Below are positions 47,674 to 56,047 of a DNA stretch of 64,000 nucleotides, one piece after another. Position 1 is the stretch's first letter; each line of letters starts with the position of its first letter. Source of the DNA: Pseudomonas sp. MAG733B (GTDB lineage: Bacteria > Pseudomonadota > Gammaproteobacteria > Pseudomonadales > Pseudomonadaceae); NCBI RefSeq assembly GCF_036884845.1, contig NZ_CP145732.1:2542001-2606000 (forward strand), read 5' to 3'. Position numbers and translations under genes: made by a program. The notes under the pieces were generated by a model. The model did no database searches, was not told the DNA's origin, and saw only the letters and a list, made by a program, of their open reading frames with translations.

Positions 47674-48776
47674 TGGCTTTATCTCTGCCATCCATAGAGT
47701 TTCGCGGAAGAAAACTGGATTCGTCGCTTTCATTCCTGATTTTGGCATGCGGTCTATTTCTGTCCGTAGCCATGCCGCTGCTGGTTCACCGAGAACCCGG
47801 CCCGGATGCGATGACACTGTGGGGTTCATACGCTCGTGCAGACTACTGCAATTTCTGGAATCCCTTTTCGCCAGACCGGTCTTCCTACGATTGCACCGCT
47901 TATGTGCTGCGTCCCACCGGCATTAACCTGGACAATGCGTGGGCTTACGGGATGCTGTGCAATTTTTTTCTCACGTCTATCCCGATTTTCATCTTCAGAA
48001 GAATTCCGCTGACGATTTTTCTGAGCTTGTGCCTGTGGGGCGTGGTCAGGTCGTTCTTTCTCGATAACCTGACCAAGGAAATCATTGTCTCGGTGGCGAT
48101 GATTACGATCCTGCTGTCTTCATTTTCGAAAGGGTACAGAGCGGGCTTTTTTCTTTCGGCGCTGTTTTATGGCGTATTGGTTCGACCCTATTGGATATTG
48201 TTTTCACTGGTCTGGGTCGGCGTGTGCGTCATTAAAAAGCATGTGTCGCGTTTCAGCTTTTTCCTGATGTTGTTCATGTTCTATCTGGCGATTGCGACGG
48301 CGATTCAGTTAGTGGCTGGCTATTCGGTTTCGTCCATTCGAGCCAATAGCAATGAAGAGCGCACGTTGGGCGAGGAGGGCTCAAGGTCACTGATCATCTC
48401 TTGGATCAACGGCGGTGATTTCGTTTCGCAGGCCGTGGATTCGATGAGCATATTTTTCAGGTTGTCTTTCCCTGCTGAGTTGATTCTTCTTTCCGGCTTG
48501 GGGCAGATCATCTTTGTGGTCCTGATGATAATGACCTCTTTGCTGATGTTCAAAATGATGACGTCGAGTCACTACAAGGGCGCAATCATCGAGCACAAAG
48601 TCAAAGAGCTTGTCGCTATCCCGCTGTCCTTTTTGATGGTCCAGGGTTTGTTCGAGCCCGACTTCGGCTCGTTTGCCCGACATTTCTCCATGGTGGTGCC
48701 GGTTCTGTTTGTAGGGCTGGGGTTACAGCTGCGCTCAAAAAAACCTGAGTTGGTTGAATCACGTGTCTTGAACTGA
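47673..48776 (+). CDS. Candidate Wzy-type polysaccharide polymerase
   Basis: 367 residues, an integral membrane protein with about 9-10 helices and a periplasmic loop near 220-245 containing SSIRANSNEERTLGEEGSR. Wzy proteins are recognised mainly by topology and locus, both of which fit. It overlaps wzx by one base and has AAGGGGG upstream. An alternative is another membrane-bound polysaccharide modifier. Confidence 0.65.
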   Translation: MALSLPSIEFRGRKLDSSLSFLILACGLFLSVAMPLLVHREPGPDAMTLWGSYARADYCNFWNPFSPDRSSYDCTAYVLRPTGINLDNAWAYGMLCNFFLTSIPIFIFRRIPLTIFLSLCLWGVVRSFFLDNLTKEIIVSVAMITILLSSFSKGYRAGFFLSALFYGVLVRPYWILFSLVWVGVCVIKKHVSRFSFFLMLFMFYLAIATAIQLVAGYSVSSIRANSNEERTLGEEGSRSLIISWINGGDFVSQAVDSMSIFFRLSFPAELILLSGLGQIIFVVLMIMTSLLMFKMMTSSHYKGAIIEHKVKELVAIPLSFLMVQGLFEPDFGSFARHFSMVVPVLFVGLGLQLRSKKPELVESRVLN

Positions 48777-48788
48777 GGTTTGTGGTCT

Positions 48789-49826
48789 ATGCAAAGCAAG
48801 AACAAGTCGTTGGAAATAGAAACGCTCAGAGGTCTGGCATGTCTTCTGCTGGTGCTCTACCACGTGATAGGGCCACTGGGCGGTGGATTGAAAATCGACC
48901 TGGGCTCGCCTTATCGAGTCCTAGCCGACTCGATGGTGTACGTCAGGATGCCGTTGTTCACCTTTATATCCGGCTATATCTATTCCATTTACAAAATCAG
49001 GGGCAATGACTTTTCGGCTTACTGTGTCGGCAAGGTAAGAAGGTTGATCGTGCCGCTGTTTTTTGTCGGCATTCCCTTTTCGGTGCTGCAGGCCTTCGCG
49101 CCGGGCGTTAACAAGGATCTGAGTTTGATCGATGCCTTGTTGTCGTTTTATGTGCCGGTCAACCATTTCTGGTTTTTGCAGGCTGTTTTCATCATTTTCA
49201 TGTTTGTCGGCTTTCTCCAGTGGCGCGGTCTGTTGCGCACACCCCTGCACCTGTATCTGCTGTTTTTGTTTTCGGCAGTCGTGTTTTTATTGCCGGAATT
49301 TCCCGTCGATGCGTTTGGCATCAATGGGGCCATCTATCTGCTGCCTTTCTTTGTCACGGGAATGATTTGCCAGGAGAACGTTGGCGCATTGAAACGAGCA
49401 CTCGGAGTGATCGGGCCTGTCGTGTTCATCGTGATATCGATTGCCTTGCTCTACATCGCCACGGTGGATCGCGAACTCATCGTCGATCGCAGAAGCCTCG
49501 TCGGATTGATCGTCGGTTGTGTGTCGTGCATCGCATTGTTATCGAGTGACATGCGCTCAAGATTTCTGATCTGGCTTGGGGCGTATTCCTACGCAATATT
49601 CCTTTTCCACGTACTGTTTGCCGTCACGTGGCGGTTTGCCTTGGGCCGACTGGGGGTTACGGATCAAAGTGTCCTGGTCTTTGGCGGGCTGTTGTGCGGA
49701 TTGTTGGGGCCGGTAGTGCTGGCGAATGTTTTCAGCCGCTTCACGGTGACGTCTGTCTTGTTTTTGGGCGAGCGTGCAGTTCGCAAGCCCATCGCACAAC
49801 CGGTGTTGAAGGCCTCTCAATCCTGA
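48789..49826 (+). CDS. Acyltransferase 3 family membrane protein
   Basis: 345 residues, about 10 membrane helices. The N-terminal signature includes IETLRGLACLLLVLYHVIGP with Arg14 and His25, conserved in OafA/WecH-type O-acyltransferases. It probably moves acetyl groups to the growing or lipid-linked sugar. The ATG at 48789 is preferred, with GAGG about 10 bp upstream. It precedes an SGNH-domain gene; OAT and SGNH proteins commonly act in pairs on extracellular sugars. Confidence 0.85.
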   Translation: MQSKNKSLEIETLRGLACLLLVLYHVIGPLGGGLKIDLGSPYRVLADSMVYVRMPLFTFISGYIYSIYKIRGNDFSAYCVGKVRRLIVPLFFVGIPFSVLQAFAPGVNKDLSLIDALLSFYVPVNHFWFLQAVFIIFMFVGFLQWRGLLRTPLHLYLLFLFSAVVFLLPEFPVDAFGINGAIYLLPFFVTGMICQENVGALKRALGVIGPVVFIVISIALLYIATVDRELIVDRRSLVGLIVGCVSCIALLSSDMRSRFLIWLGAYSYAIFLFHVLFAVTWRFALGRLGVTDQSVLVFGGLLCGLLGPVVLANVFSRFTVTSVLFLGERAVRKPIAQPVLKASQS

Positions 49827-49848
49827 GTTGCGTCTAGCGGGGAAAGCC

Positions 49849-50991
49849 ATGGTGTCTGTCGATGAGGTACGTCCCGCTCCGATTCCGGTGATCGAAGTCA
49901 AAAGTGCGCGCCAACGGCTCGCACAATGGGATGAACACAAAGGCCAGGTATTGGCGATTTCGGTGATCGGCGACAGCTACAGCGCCGGCCAGGATTTTTA
50001 TCTCAATCGGCTCACTCAGCGGTTGGCGAAAAATTTCGGCTTCGCCGGGCCGGGCTACATTGGTTTCAACCACGGTGCGGCACTGGGCAGTACCAACTAC
50101 AAATACACCCGCAGCAGTGAAAAGTACTTCGGCGGAGATTGGGCCGTTTCCGCGCTCGGGCAAGCAAGTCCGGACAGTCGCACCCTTACCGGCAAAGCGG
50201 GGGCCTATCTTGAGGTCGATGCCAGCGCAACGCCTGCCATCAACACGTCCGTCGCCCAGGCCAGATTACTTTACCTGGGCAATGGAGAGGTCAATGAGCT
50301 GCGGTATCGGTGGACCGCGTCAGGTCCATGGCATGCGTTGGCGCTTACCGGTTCTGGCGTTCGAGCGGTGAACCTGAGCGACGTGCCGGCCAGCACTGAT
50401 TGGGCGTTGAGATTCGAGGTCGTAAAAGGTGCGCCCACGTTGTTCGGCTTGTGGATGGCCAGCGATGGGGGCGGCGTCAGGGTCTCCAAGCTCGCCGCGT
50501 CCGGCGCTGCTTCCGCCGATTTTTTTCAGCGTGACAGCCAATGGCAGGTCCAGTGGAAAACGGCAGTTTCAAAGATTCCCGCGGACGTTTACCTGATTAT
50601 GTTGGGTGGCAATGATCAGGGGTTCGGGGTGAGGCCCGAGGACTATCTGGAGAACATGAAAGGGTTGGTGCGGATGATTCGCGAGGTTCATCCGGTGGCC
50701 AGCATCAATGTCATCCTGCGTCAGGACACGACGCGATCCAGCGCCTATCCGATGTCGGACTATGCTCGCAAACTTGAACCCTGGGCACGCTCGCAGAGCA
50801 TCGGGTACTGGAATCTGCAATGTGCGTTCGGCCCTGACTTCAAGCGCTATGCCAGCGATGGGCCGACACCAATGATCCGCCCCGATAAAATCCACCCCGT
50901 CCCAGGAACGGGAGGTCGGCTTATCGCGGATTTTTTCTATGACTTGATTGTGGGCGAGATCAAGGAGGGTTGCCCTGCAGCGATCCAGTGA
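49849..50991 (+). CDS. SGNH-family hydrolase/acyl esterase
   Basis: 380 residues. SGNH blocks are visible: Ser43 in VIGDSYSAG, an Asn block in MLGGNDQGFG, and Asp346/His349 in DKIHPVPG. A beta-rich segment lies between blocks I and III. It likely transfers or removes O-acetyl groups on the island's polysaccharide together with the acyltransferase upstream. GGGGAAAG precedes the ATG. No signal peptide is visible from this start, odd for an enzyme acting on exported polymer. Confidence 0.78.
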   Translation: MVSVDEVRPAPIPVIEVKSARQRLAQWDEHKGQVLAISVIGDSYSAGQDFYLNRLTQRLAKNFGFAGPGYIGFNHGAALGSTNYKYTRSSEKYFGGDWAVSALGQASPDSRTLTGKAGAYLEVDASATPAINTSVAQARLLYLGNGEVNELRYRWTASGPWHALALTGSGVRAVNLSDVPASTDWALRFEVVKGAPTLFGLWMASDGGGVRVSKLAASGAASADFFQRDSQWQVQWKTAVSKIPADVYLIMLGGNDQGFGVRPEDYLENMKGLVRMIREVHPVASINVILRQDTTRSSAYPMSDYARKLEPWARSQSIGYWNLQCAFGPDFKRYASDGPTPMIRPDKIHPVPGTGGRLIADFFYDLIVGEIKEGCPAAIQ

Positions 50992-50995
50992 TTTT

Positions 50996-51424
50996 TCACC
51001 GTCGAAGCAGCGTCATGCCGTTCTCGAAGTGTTGCAAATGGCTCAGCAATTCCGCCGTTTTCAGCGGCATCAGATCGGGATCGCGACGTGTCTCGACATT
51101 GATGACGATCGCCGCGCCGCTACGGGGAAGGTGCACCCGGAATCGCCAATCATTGAAGATCACTTTGAGGCCGTCACGTTCGTCCACATCCAGGGATTGA
51201 TGGGCGTACAGGTTTTTCAGGTAGGCCAGAAGCAGTCGCGGGTGGTTGATCCGGCAATGGATGTCGCCCGATGAAGGAAACACCCCGATACGTTCTACCA
51301 GCAGGGTCGTGCCTGCGCTGTCGGCAGCTTCGCAGGAAAGCGACGGACTTTTTGACCGCCACGCCATCACCCCGAAGTTGTTCGCTTTCAGTTCTATCTC
51401 TACCGAGCTTTTGACTGTGTTCAT
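50996..51424 (-). CDS. Stand-alone phosphomannomutase C-terminal-like domain
   Basis: 142 residues resembling only domain 4 of CpsG/ManB-type phosphomannomutases. Shared landmarks are SSGDIHCRINHP (family: SGEIN-x-x-V), LDVDERDGLKVIFNDWRFRV (family: DGIS-x-EFADWRFN) and INVETRRD-x-x-LM-x-x-KTAELL. The phosphosugar loop R-S-S-N-T-E-P is replaced by H-L-P-R-S-G-A, and the catalytic domains 1-3 are absent. It cannot be a mutase; it may be a relic or a binding/regulatory domain. It lies 72 bp after galU on the same strand. No good ribosome-binding site is seen. Confidence 0.6.
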   Translation of the reverse strand: MNTVKSSVEIELKANNFGVMAWRSKSPSLSCEAADSAGTTLLVERIGVFPSSGDIHCRINHPRLLLAYLKNLYAHQSLDVDERDGLKVIFNDWRFRVHLPRSGAAIVINVETRRDPDLMPLKTAELLSHLQHFENGMTLLRR

Positions 51425-51496
51425 AGTGGTGGCCTGGATGAAAGAATTGGACGAAGGCTCCGGAGCGGGAGCGGGGAGTGCGTTGCACCGTTTAGG

Positions 51497-52330
51497 TTAA
51501 AGGCCCTTGAGATACAGCTGTTCATAACAAAAGTTGGTCGCGTCGATGTAGCCTTCGGCGCTACCGCAATCAAAGCGCAGGCCATTGAATTTGTAGGCCA
51601 GCACGCAGCCGTTTTTCGCCTGCTTCAGGAGCGCATCGGTGATCTGGATTTCTCCGCCTTTGCCGGGTTGCGTGTCTGCGATCAGATCAAAGATGTCGGG
51701 GGTCAGGATGTATCGACCGATGATCGCCATGTTGGACGGTGCGTCTTCGGGAGCAGGTTTTTCAACCATGTTGTTGACCCGGTAGATGCCTTCGGAAATC
51801 AAGTCGCCGGCAATCACACCGTACTTGTGCGTCTGATCTCGGGGGACTTCCTGGATGGCCACGATCGAGCAGCGGAATTTTTTGTAGAGCTGGATCATCT
51901 GCGCCAGCACGCCGTCGCCTTGCAGGTTCAGGCACAGGTCGTCGGCCAGTACCACGGCAAACGGTTCGTCACCGATCAAGGGACGGCCACTGAGAATGGC
52001 ATGCCCCAGGCCTTTCATTTCGACCTGGCGGGTGTAGGCAAAGGTGCAGGTTTCGATCAGCTCCCGGGTGCTGGCGAGAAATTTTTCCTTCTCGGTACCG
52101 CGAATCTGATGCTCCAGTTCATAACTGATGTCGAAATGGTCTTCCAGTGCACGCTTGCCCCGACCGGTAACGATCGCCATATGCTGGAGGCCGGCGTCCC
52201 GTGCCTCTTCAACGCCATATTGAATCAAGGGTTTGTTGACGATCGGCAGCATTTCCTTGGGCATGGCTTTTGTCGCCGGCAGGAAACGCGTGCCGTAGCC
52301 AGCGGCAGGGAACAAACATTTACGAATCAT
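51497..52330 (-). CDS. galU: UTP-glucose-1-phosphate uridylyltransferase GalU
   Basis: 277 residues. The nucleotide-binding start MIRKCLFPAAGYGTRFLPAT, EMLPIVNKPLIQY, VVLADDLC and the lysine region EKPAPEDAPSN are typical of GalU. It makes UDP-glucose, the likely donor for WcaJ and precursor for GalE. AGGA sits 8 bp before the ATG at 52330; an in-frame ATG at 52363 has no support. It is divergent from galE. Confidence 0.94.
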   Translation of the reverse strand: MIRKCLFPAAGYGTRFLPATKAMPKEMLPIVNKPLIQYGVEEARDAGLQHMAIVTGRGKRALEDHFDISYELEHQIRGTEKEKFLASTRELIETCTFAYTRQVEMKGLGHAILSGRPLIGDEPFAVVLADDLCLNLQGDGVLAQMIQLYKKFRCSIVAIQEVPRDQTHKYGVIAGDLISEGIYRVNNMVEKPAPEDAPSNMAIIGRYILTPDIFDLIADTQPGKGGEIQITDALLKQAKNGCVLAYKFNGLRFDCGSAEGYIDATNFCYEQLYLKGL

Positions 52331-52650
52331 GGATATATCCTGAAAGTTATTATTCACAGTCACGAATAGTCGCTGGGGACAGTGGTTGTGAATGTCGGGG
52401 GTATTACAGTGCTTGTGCTTTAATACATTAAATGTTTGTGTGGTCGCAATTGTTGGTTGTGCTAATGGGGGTGAATGTTATTAGTTGTCTGGATCTATAT
52501 TGATTGGTTAGTTTTGGTCGGTGTCTGTTCGTAGTTTGGTGTTGGGTAAAGTGTTAATAAGTGCAAAGTTTCGGCGCGCTGATTGTAAGTTTAAGTAAGG
52601 CGTCTGATACACGTTATTTAACACTCCAAATACCTTGTATGGACCACTCT
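52331..52650. other. galU-galE divergent region with strong G/T strand skew
   Basis: 320 bp. From about 52418 to 52560 the plus strand is nearly all G and T with scattered A (GGTTGTGCTAATGGGGGTGA). No promoter hexamers could be assigned with confidence. Confidence 0.5.
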
Positions 52651-53667
52651 ATGAAAATTCTGGTAACGGGTGGAACCGGTTATATCGGTTCGCACACAAC
52701 GCTTGCACTGCTTGAAGCAGGTTATGAAGTGGTTGTGCTGGATAACCTCAGCAACAGTTCGGACGCCTCATTGCATGCGGTGGAGGCCATCTGCGGGAAA
52801 ACCGCGCTGATGATCCATGGCGATGTCTGTGATCGAGCATTGCTGGACCGGATTTTTCAAGAGCATGCCATTGGTGCGGTCCTGCATTTCGCCGGACTCA
52901 AGGCCGTTGGCGAAAGCGTGCGCAAGCCGCTCGAGTATTACCAGGCGAATGTCAGCGGGAGCATTACGTTGTGCCAGGCGATGGCCGCGGCTGGAGTCTT
53001 TCGACTGGTGTTCAGCTCATCGGCGACGGTGTACGGCGCGCCTGAGCAGATGCCGATCCGTGAAGACTTCCCTACGGGTACGCCCACCAATCCTTATGGG
53101 CAATCCAAGCTGATCATTGAGAATGTCTTGCAAGACCTGTGTGCAGCAGAACCGCGCTGGAGCATTGCGCTGTTGCGCTATTTCAACCCGATCGGGGCTC
53201 ATCCCAGCGGGCTGATGGGGGAGGATCCCCGCGGTATTCCGAACAACCTTGTGCCTTATATCAGCCAGGTGGCCGTTGGCAGCCTGCAAGAACTGTCGAT
53301 TTTTGGTGACGATTACCCAACGGTCGATGGCACCGGCGTGCGCGATTACATCCATGTTGTGGACTTGGCTGACGGACATCTCAAAGCATTGCAGGCGATC
53401 TCCGGACGTACCGGGATCAATACCTGGAATCTGGGCACGGGAGATGGTTACAGCGTTTTGCAGGTGCTGCGGGCGTTTGAACAGGCGTCGGGTCGCCCGG
53501 TGCCTTATCGCGTGATGCCGCGACGTTCGGGCGATATTGCGGAGTGTTGGGCCGATCCATCCAAGGCTGCGCAGGAGTTGGGCTGGAAGGCTTCGCGGGA
53601 TCTGCAGCAGATGATGATCGATACCTGGCGTTGGCAATCGAGTCATCCGGCGGGATATCAGGGCTAA
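52651..53667 (+). CDS. galE: UDP-glucose 4-epimerase GalE
   Basis: 338 residues, identical in length to E. coli GalE. NAD-binding GGTGYIGSH (7-15) and the catalytic Ser124/Tyr149/Lys153 (SSSATVYG, NPYGQSK) are present. It interconverts UDP-glucose and UDP-galactose, supplying a second sugar for the polymer. The ATG at 52651 gives the standard N-terminus; an ATG 12 bp upstream is possible. Confidence 0.94.
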   Translation: MKILVTGGTGYIGSHTTLALLEAGYEVVVLDNLSNSSDASLHAVEAICGKTALMIHGDVCDRALLDRIFQEHAIGAVLHFAGLKAVGESVRKPLEYYQANVSGSITLCQAMAAAGVFRLVFSSSATVYGAPEQMPIREDFPTGTPTNPYGQSKLIIENVLQDLCAAEPRWSIALLRYFNPIGAHPSGLMGEDPRGIPNNLVPYISQVAVGSLQELSIFGDDYPTVDGTGVRDYIHVVDLADGHLKALQAISGRTGINTWNLGTGDGYSVLQVLRAFEQASGRPVPYRVMPRRSGDIAECWADPSKAAQELGWKASRDLQQMMIDTWRWQSSHPAGYQG

Positions 53668-53929
53668 GACTTCTTCAGCAACGATTCACACGTAGTTTTC
53701 GCCTCAATTGTTATATCCGAAGGCGATGTTAAAGAACGTCGGGAAAATTGACTGGTCATGCGTTGGACAAGTCCGTAGATATAAACACTGCCGTTCGACG
53801 TGTGTCAGTCATGCGGTGTTGGCGACGAATAACGGATTCGATTCGACACCCTGCGGCTTGATCATGTTCTGCAATTAACTGAGCACCTGGTATCAATCCA
53901 AAGAATCGAGCACCAGGGAGGAATTTGAT

Positions 53930-54172
53930 ATGAAAAGAATGATGGTAATAGCCTTATTGTCCATGATCAGCAGCTGGACATTCGCCGCAGAAGAACCACT
54001 CACGATGGATACCGCAGTGGTGGGTAGCGTGACTGCCACGGAGGCCGTCCTGGCGGGTACAGCGTTGGTTGCGGCTGCAGTTGCAGCATCCAACAGTGGC
54101 GGAAGTTCCAATGGTGGCACCGGAACTACCGGAACCACTGGCACTACCGGGACCACCGGTACAAGTAACTGA
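53930..54172 (+). CDS. gfcA: Small secreted Gly/Thr-repeat protein, GfcA/YjbE type
   Basis: 80 residues: a signal peptide (cleavage near FAA/EE), an Ala/Val-rich stretch AVLAGTALVAAAVAASNSGG, and a C-terminal tail of four exact GTT repeats ending GTSN. E. coli YjbE and GfcA are likewise about 80 residues, secreted and Thr/Ser/Gly-rich, and are first genes of the yjbEFGH and gfc operons. GGGAGGAA gives it the strongest ribosome-binding site of the island. Its role is unknown. A hairpin follows before wza. Confidence 0.78.
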   Translation: MKRMMVIALLSMISSWTFAAEEPLTMDTAVVGSVTATEAVLAGTALVAAAVAASNSGGSSNGGTGTTGTTGTTGTTGTSN

Positions 54173-54200
54173 TAAATCCCGCAGGTTTAATTCAAGGTTG

Positions 54201-54216
54201 CCCGGTCAAAGCCGGG
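54201..54216 (+). terminator. Possible attenuator between gfcA and wza
   Basis: CCCGG, 6-nt loop, CCGGG, then TGATCTTGTTTT. A short stem that could lower transcription of the export genes relative to gfcA. Confidence 0.35.
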
Positions 54217-54257
54217 TGATCTTGTTTTGGTTTGCCCTTGACTAGCGTAGTGCCATT

Positions 54258-55367
54258 ATGAATCGCAGTTTTCCTTTTTTAATGCTGGCAAGTATTGCTT
54301 TGCAAGGTTGCATGTTTTCTCCAGGTCAACATCTGAGCACGAGTGATATTACTCGCGAGGGCTCCAGTGAAAGCAGCCGGGTTGAACTGATCCCGATTAC
54401 CCCGAAACTCATCGCCATGGAAAGAGCCATCCCCAAGCGTGAGTCATTGCCCGCGGAACTGTTGAAGGCTCCCGGCGAGTACCTCATCGGTAACAACGAT
54501 GTGTTGTACATCACGGTGTGGGATCACCCCGAACTCACGGCCCCTTCCGGAGCGCAGCAGCAGATCGACGCGAACGGCCGTCTGGTGCGTTCCGATGGCA
54601 CGTTGTATTACCCGTATATCAAAGAAATCCAGGCCGCCGGCAAGACCATCCAGCAACTGCGTTCCGATATCGCCGGAAGGTTGTCGACGTTCATTTCCGA
54701 CCCTCAAGTGGATGTTGCCGTGCTGCGCTTCGCCAGCCAGAAAGTCGTGGTGTCGGGCGCCGTATTGAAGGCCGGTCCGCAACCCATTTCCACCAATCCA
54801 CTTACGGTGGTCGAAGCCTTGGGTTCCGCCGGCATTGACCCGCTCAACGCCGATCTGTCCGGGTTGCTGTTAACGCGCAACGGGCGGGTCTATACGCTCG
54901 ATCTCGACGCGCTCAACCAACCGGACTCCGAGTTGCAGAAGGTCTACCTCCGGGGTGGTGACCAGTTGTACCTGCCGTACAACGACAACAAAAAGATTTA
55001 TGTGATGGGGGAGGTCAACCAGCCGCGTGCGTTGACGTTCAAGACCCGGACCATGAATTTGTCCGATGTCATCGGCTCGGTGGGTGGACTGAATCAGACC
55101 ACTTCGAACGGCAATGCGGTGTATGTCATCAGGGGTGTGGAAAACCTCGATGTCGAACCGGCGAAAATCTTTCAGCTGCAAGCTGAATCTCCTTCCGCGA
55201 TGGCCCTCGCCACGCACTTCGATGTTCATCCCAAGGACATTGTTTACGTTGGGCCTGCCAACGTCACTCGCTGGAATCGCTTCATCAGTCAATTGGTGCC
55301 ATCGGCTTCGATTCTCGGCATTGGCGCAGCCGCGCAAAACAACATGAGCGAAGCCAACAACCGATAA
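54258..55367 (+). CDS. wza: Outer-membrane polysaccharide export lipoprotein Wza
   Basis: 369 residues. Signal peptidase II signal with lipobox LQGC (Cys18). The polysaccharide export domain (YLIGNNDVLYITVWDHPELT) and two SLBB domains (VVVSGAVLKAGPQPIS; IYVMGEVNQPRALTF) follow. A C-terminal amphipathic segment WNRFISQLVPSASILGIG would form the outer-membrane helical pore. It forms the octameric export channel with Wzc. The ribosome-binding site is poor. Confidence 0.94.
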   Translation: MNRSFPFLMLASIALQGCMFSPGQHLSTSDITREGSSESSRVELIPITPKLIAMERAIPKRESLPAELLKAPGEYLIGNNDVLYITVWDHPELTAPSGAQQQIDANGRLVRSDGTLYYPYIKEIQAAGKTIQQLRSDIAGRLSTFISDPQVDVAVLRFASQKVVVSGAVLKAGPQPISTNPLTVVEALGSAGIDPLNADLSGLLLTRNGRVYTLDLDALNQPDSELQKVYLRGGDQLYLPYNDNKKIYVMGEVNQPRALTFKTRTMNLSDVIGSVGGLNQTTSNGNAVYVIRGVENLDVEPAKIFQLQAESPSAMALATHFDVHPKDIVYVGPANVTRWNRFISQLVPSASILGIGAAAQNNMSEANNR

Positions 55368-55381
55368 GGTCTGGTCCAACT

Positions 55382-56047
55382 GTGAGAACGTTGAATGTTA
55401 GCGTCTGCTTGATGGCGGCGTTGCTGTTGTGCGGATGCAATCCCCTGATGACGGCCACGCTGACCAACCTGAAAGGGGCGGTCAGCGGGCCCGACGAACT
55501 GGACGTGACACCAGACCAGGTGGCTGCGATCCGGTATCCCCAGATCAAGTTGAGCACCCCTTCCGGCGAAGGGGTGTTGGCAATGGTGCGCCAAAGAGGC
55601 GATTTGCAGTATTGGGTCGCCTCCGGCAAGCAGGTGCTGTTGTTGCGCGACGGGCTTGCGGTGCGCAGCGTCGGCCTTGGCTTGGGCGGCGACCTGGACG
55701 GCACTCGTTTTGCCGCCGTTTCCCCCTTCAAGCAAGGGCTCCACCGGTTGCCCGATGGCTACAGCAGCCAGCGCTTTATCGATCTGTATCAAGGCTATGA
55801 AACGGGTGTGGTGTTGAACAGTCGCTTTACGCGCCAGCCCATGGAAACCATCAGGATTCTGGACAAGGAATACGCTTTGCTGCGTGTCGATGAGCATATT
55901 GATGCACCGGCTATAGGCCTGCACGCGACCAATCATTACTGGGTCAATCCGGACAACGGTTTCATCCTGCAGAGTGAGCAACAGTTGACGAAGCAGCTGC
56001 GGGTGAAGATCGTTCGGTTAACCGCTGAGCGTGAGGTTGTCCGTTGA
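55382..56047 (+). CDS. gfcB: GfcB/YjbF-type lipoprotein
   Basis: 221 residues starting at GTG 55382 (RTLNVSVCLMAALLLCGC) with lipobox Cys19. A beta-rich body YWVASGKQVLLLRDGLAVRS is characteristic of the YjbF/GfcB family. GfcB is needed for group 4 capsule formation in E. coli; its biochemical role is unresolved. It lies 14 bp after wza and overlaps gfcC. Confidence 0.85.
   Translation: MRTLNVSVCLMAALLLCGCNPLMTATLTNLKGAVSGPDELDVTPDQVAAIRYPQIKLSTPSGEGVLAMVRQRGDLQYWVASGKQVLLLRDGLAVRSVGLGLGGDLDGTRFAAVSPFKQGLHRLPDGYSSQRFIDLYQGYETGVVLNSRFTRQPMETIRILDKEYALLRVDEHIDAPAIGLHATNHYWVNPDNGFILQSEQQLTKQLRVKIVRLTAEREVVR

Noticed and set aside
48320..48553. Short minus-strand frames inside the polymerase candidate and other island genes
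   Set aside because: All overlap longer plus-strand genes with coupled starts and lack ribosome-binding sites.
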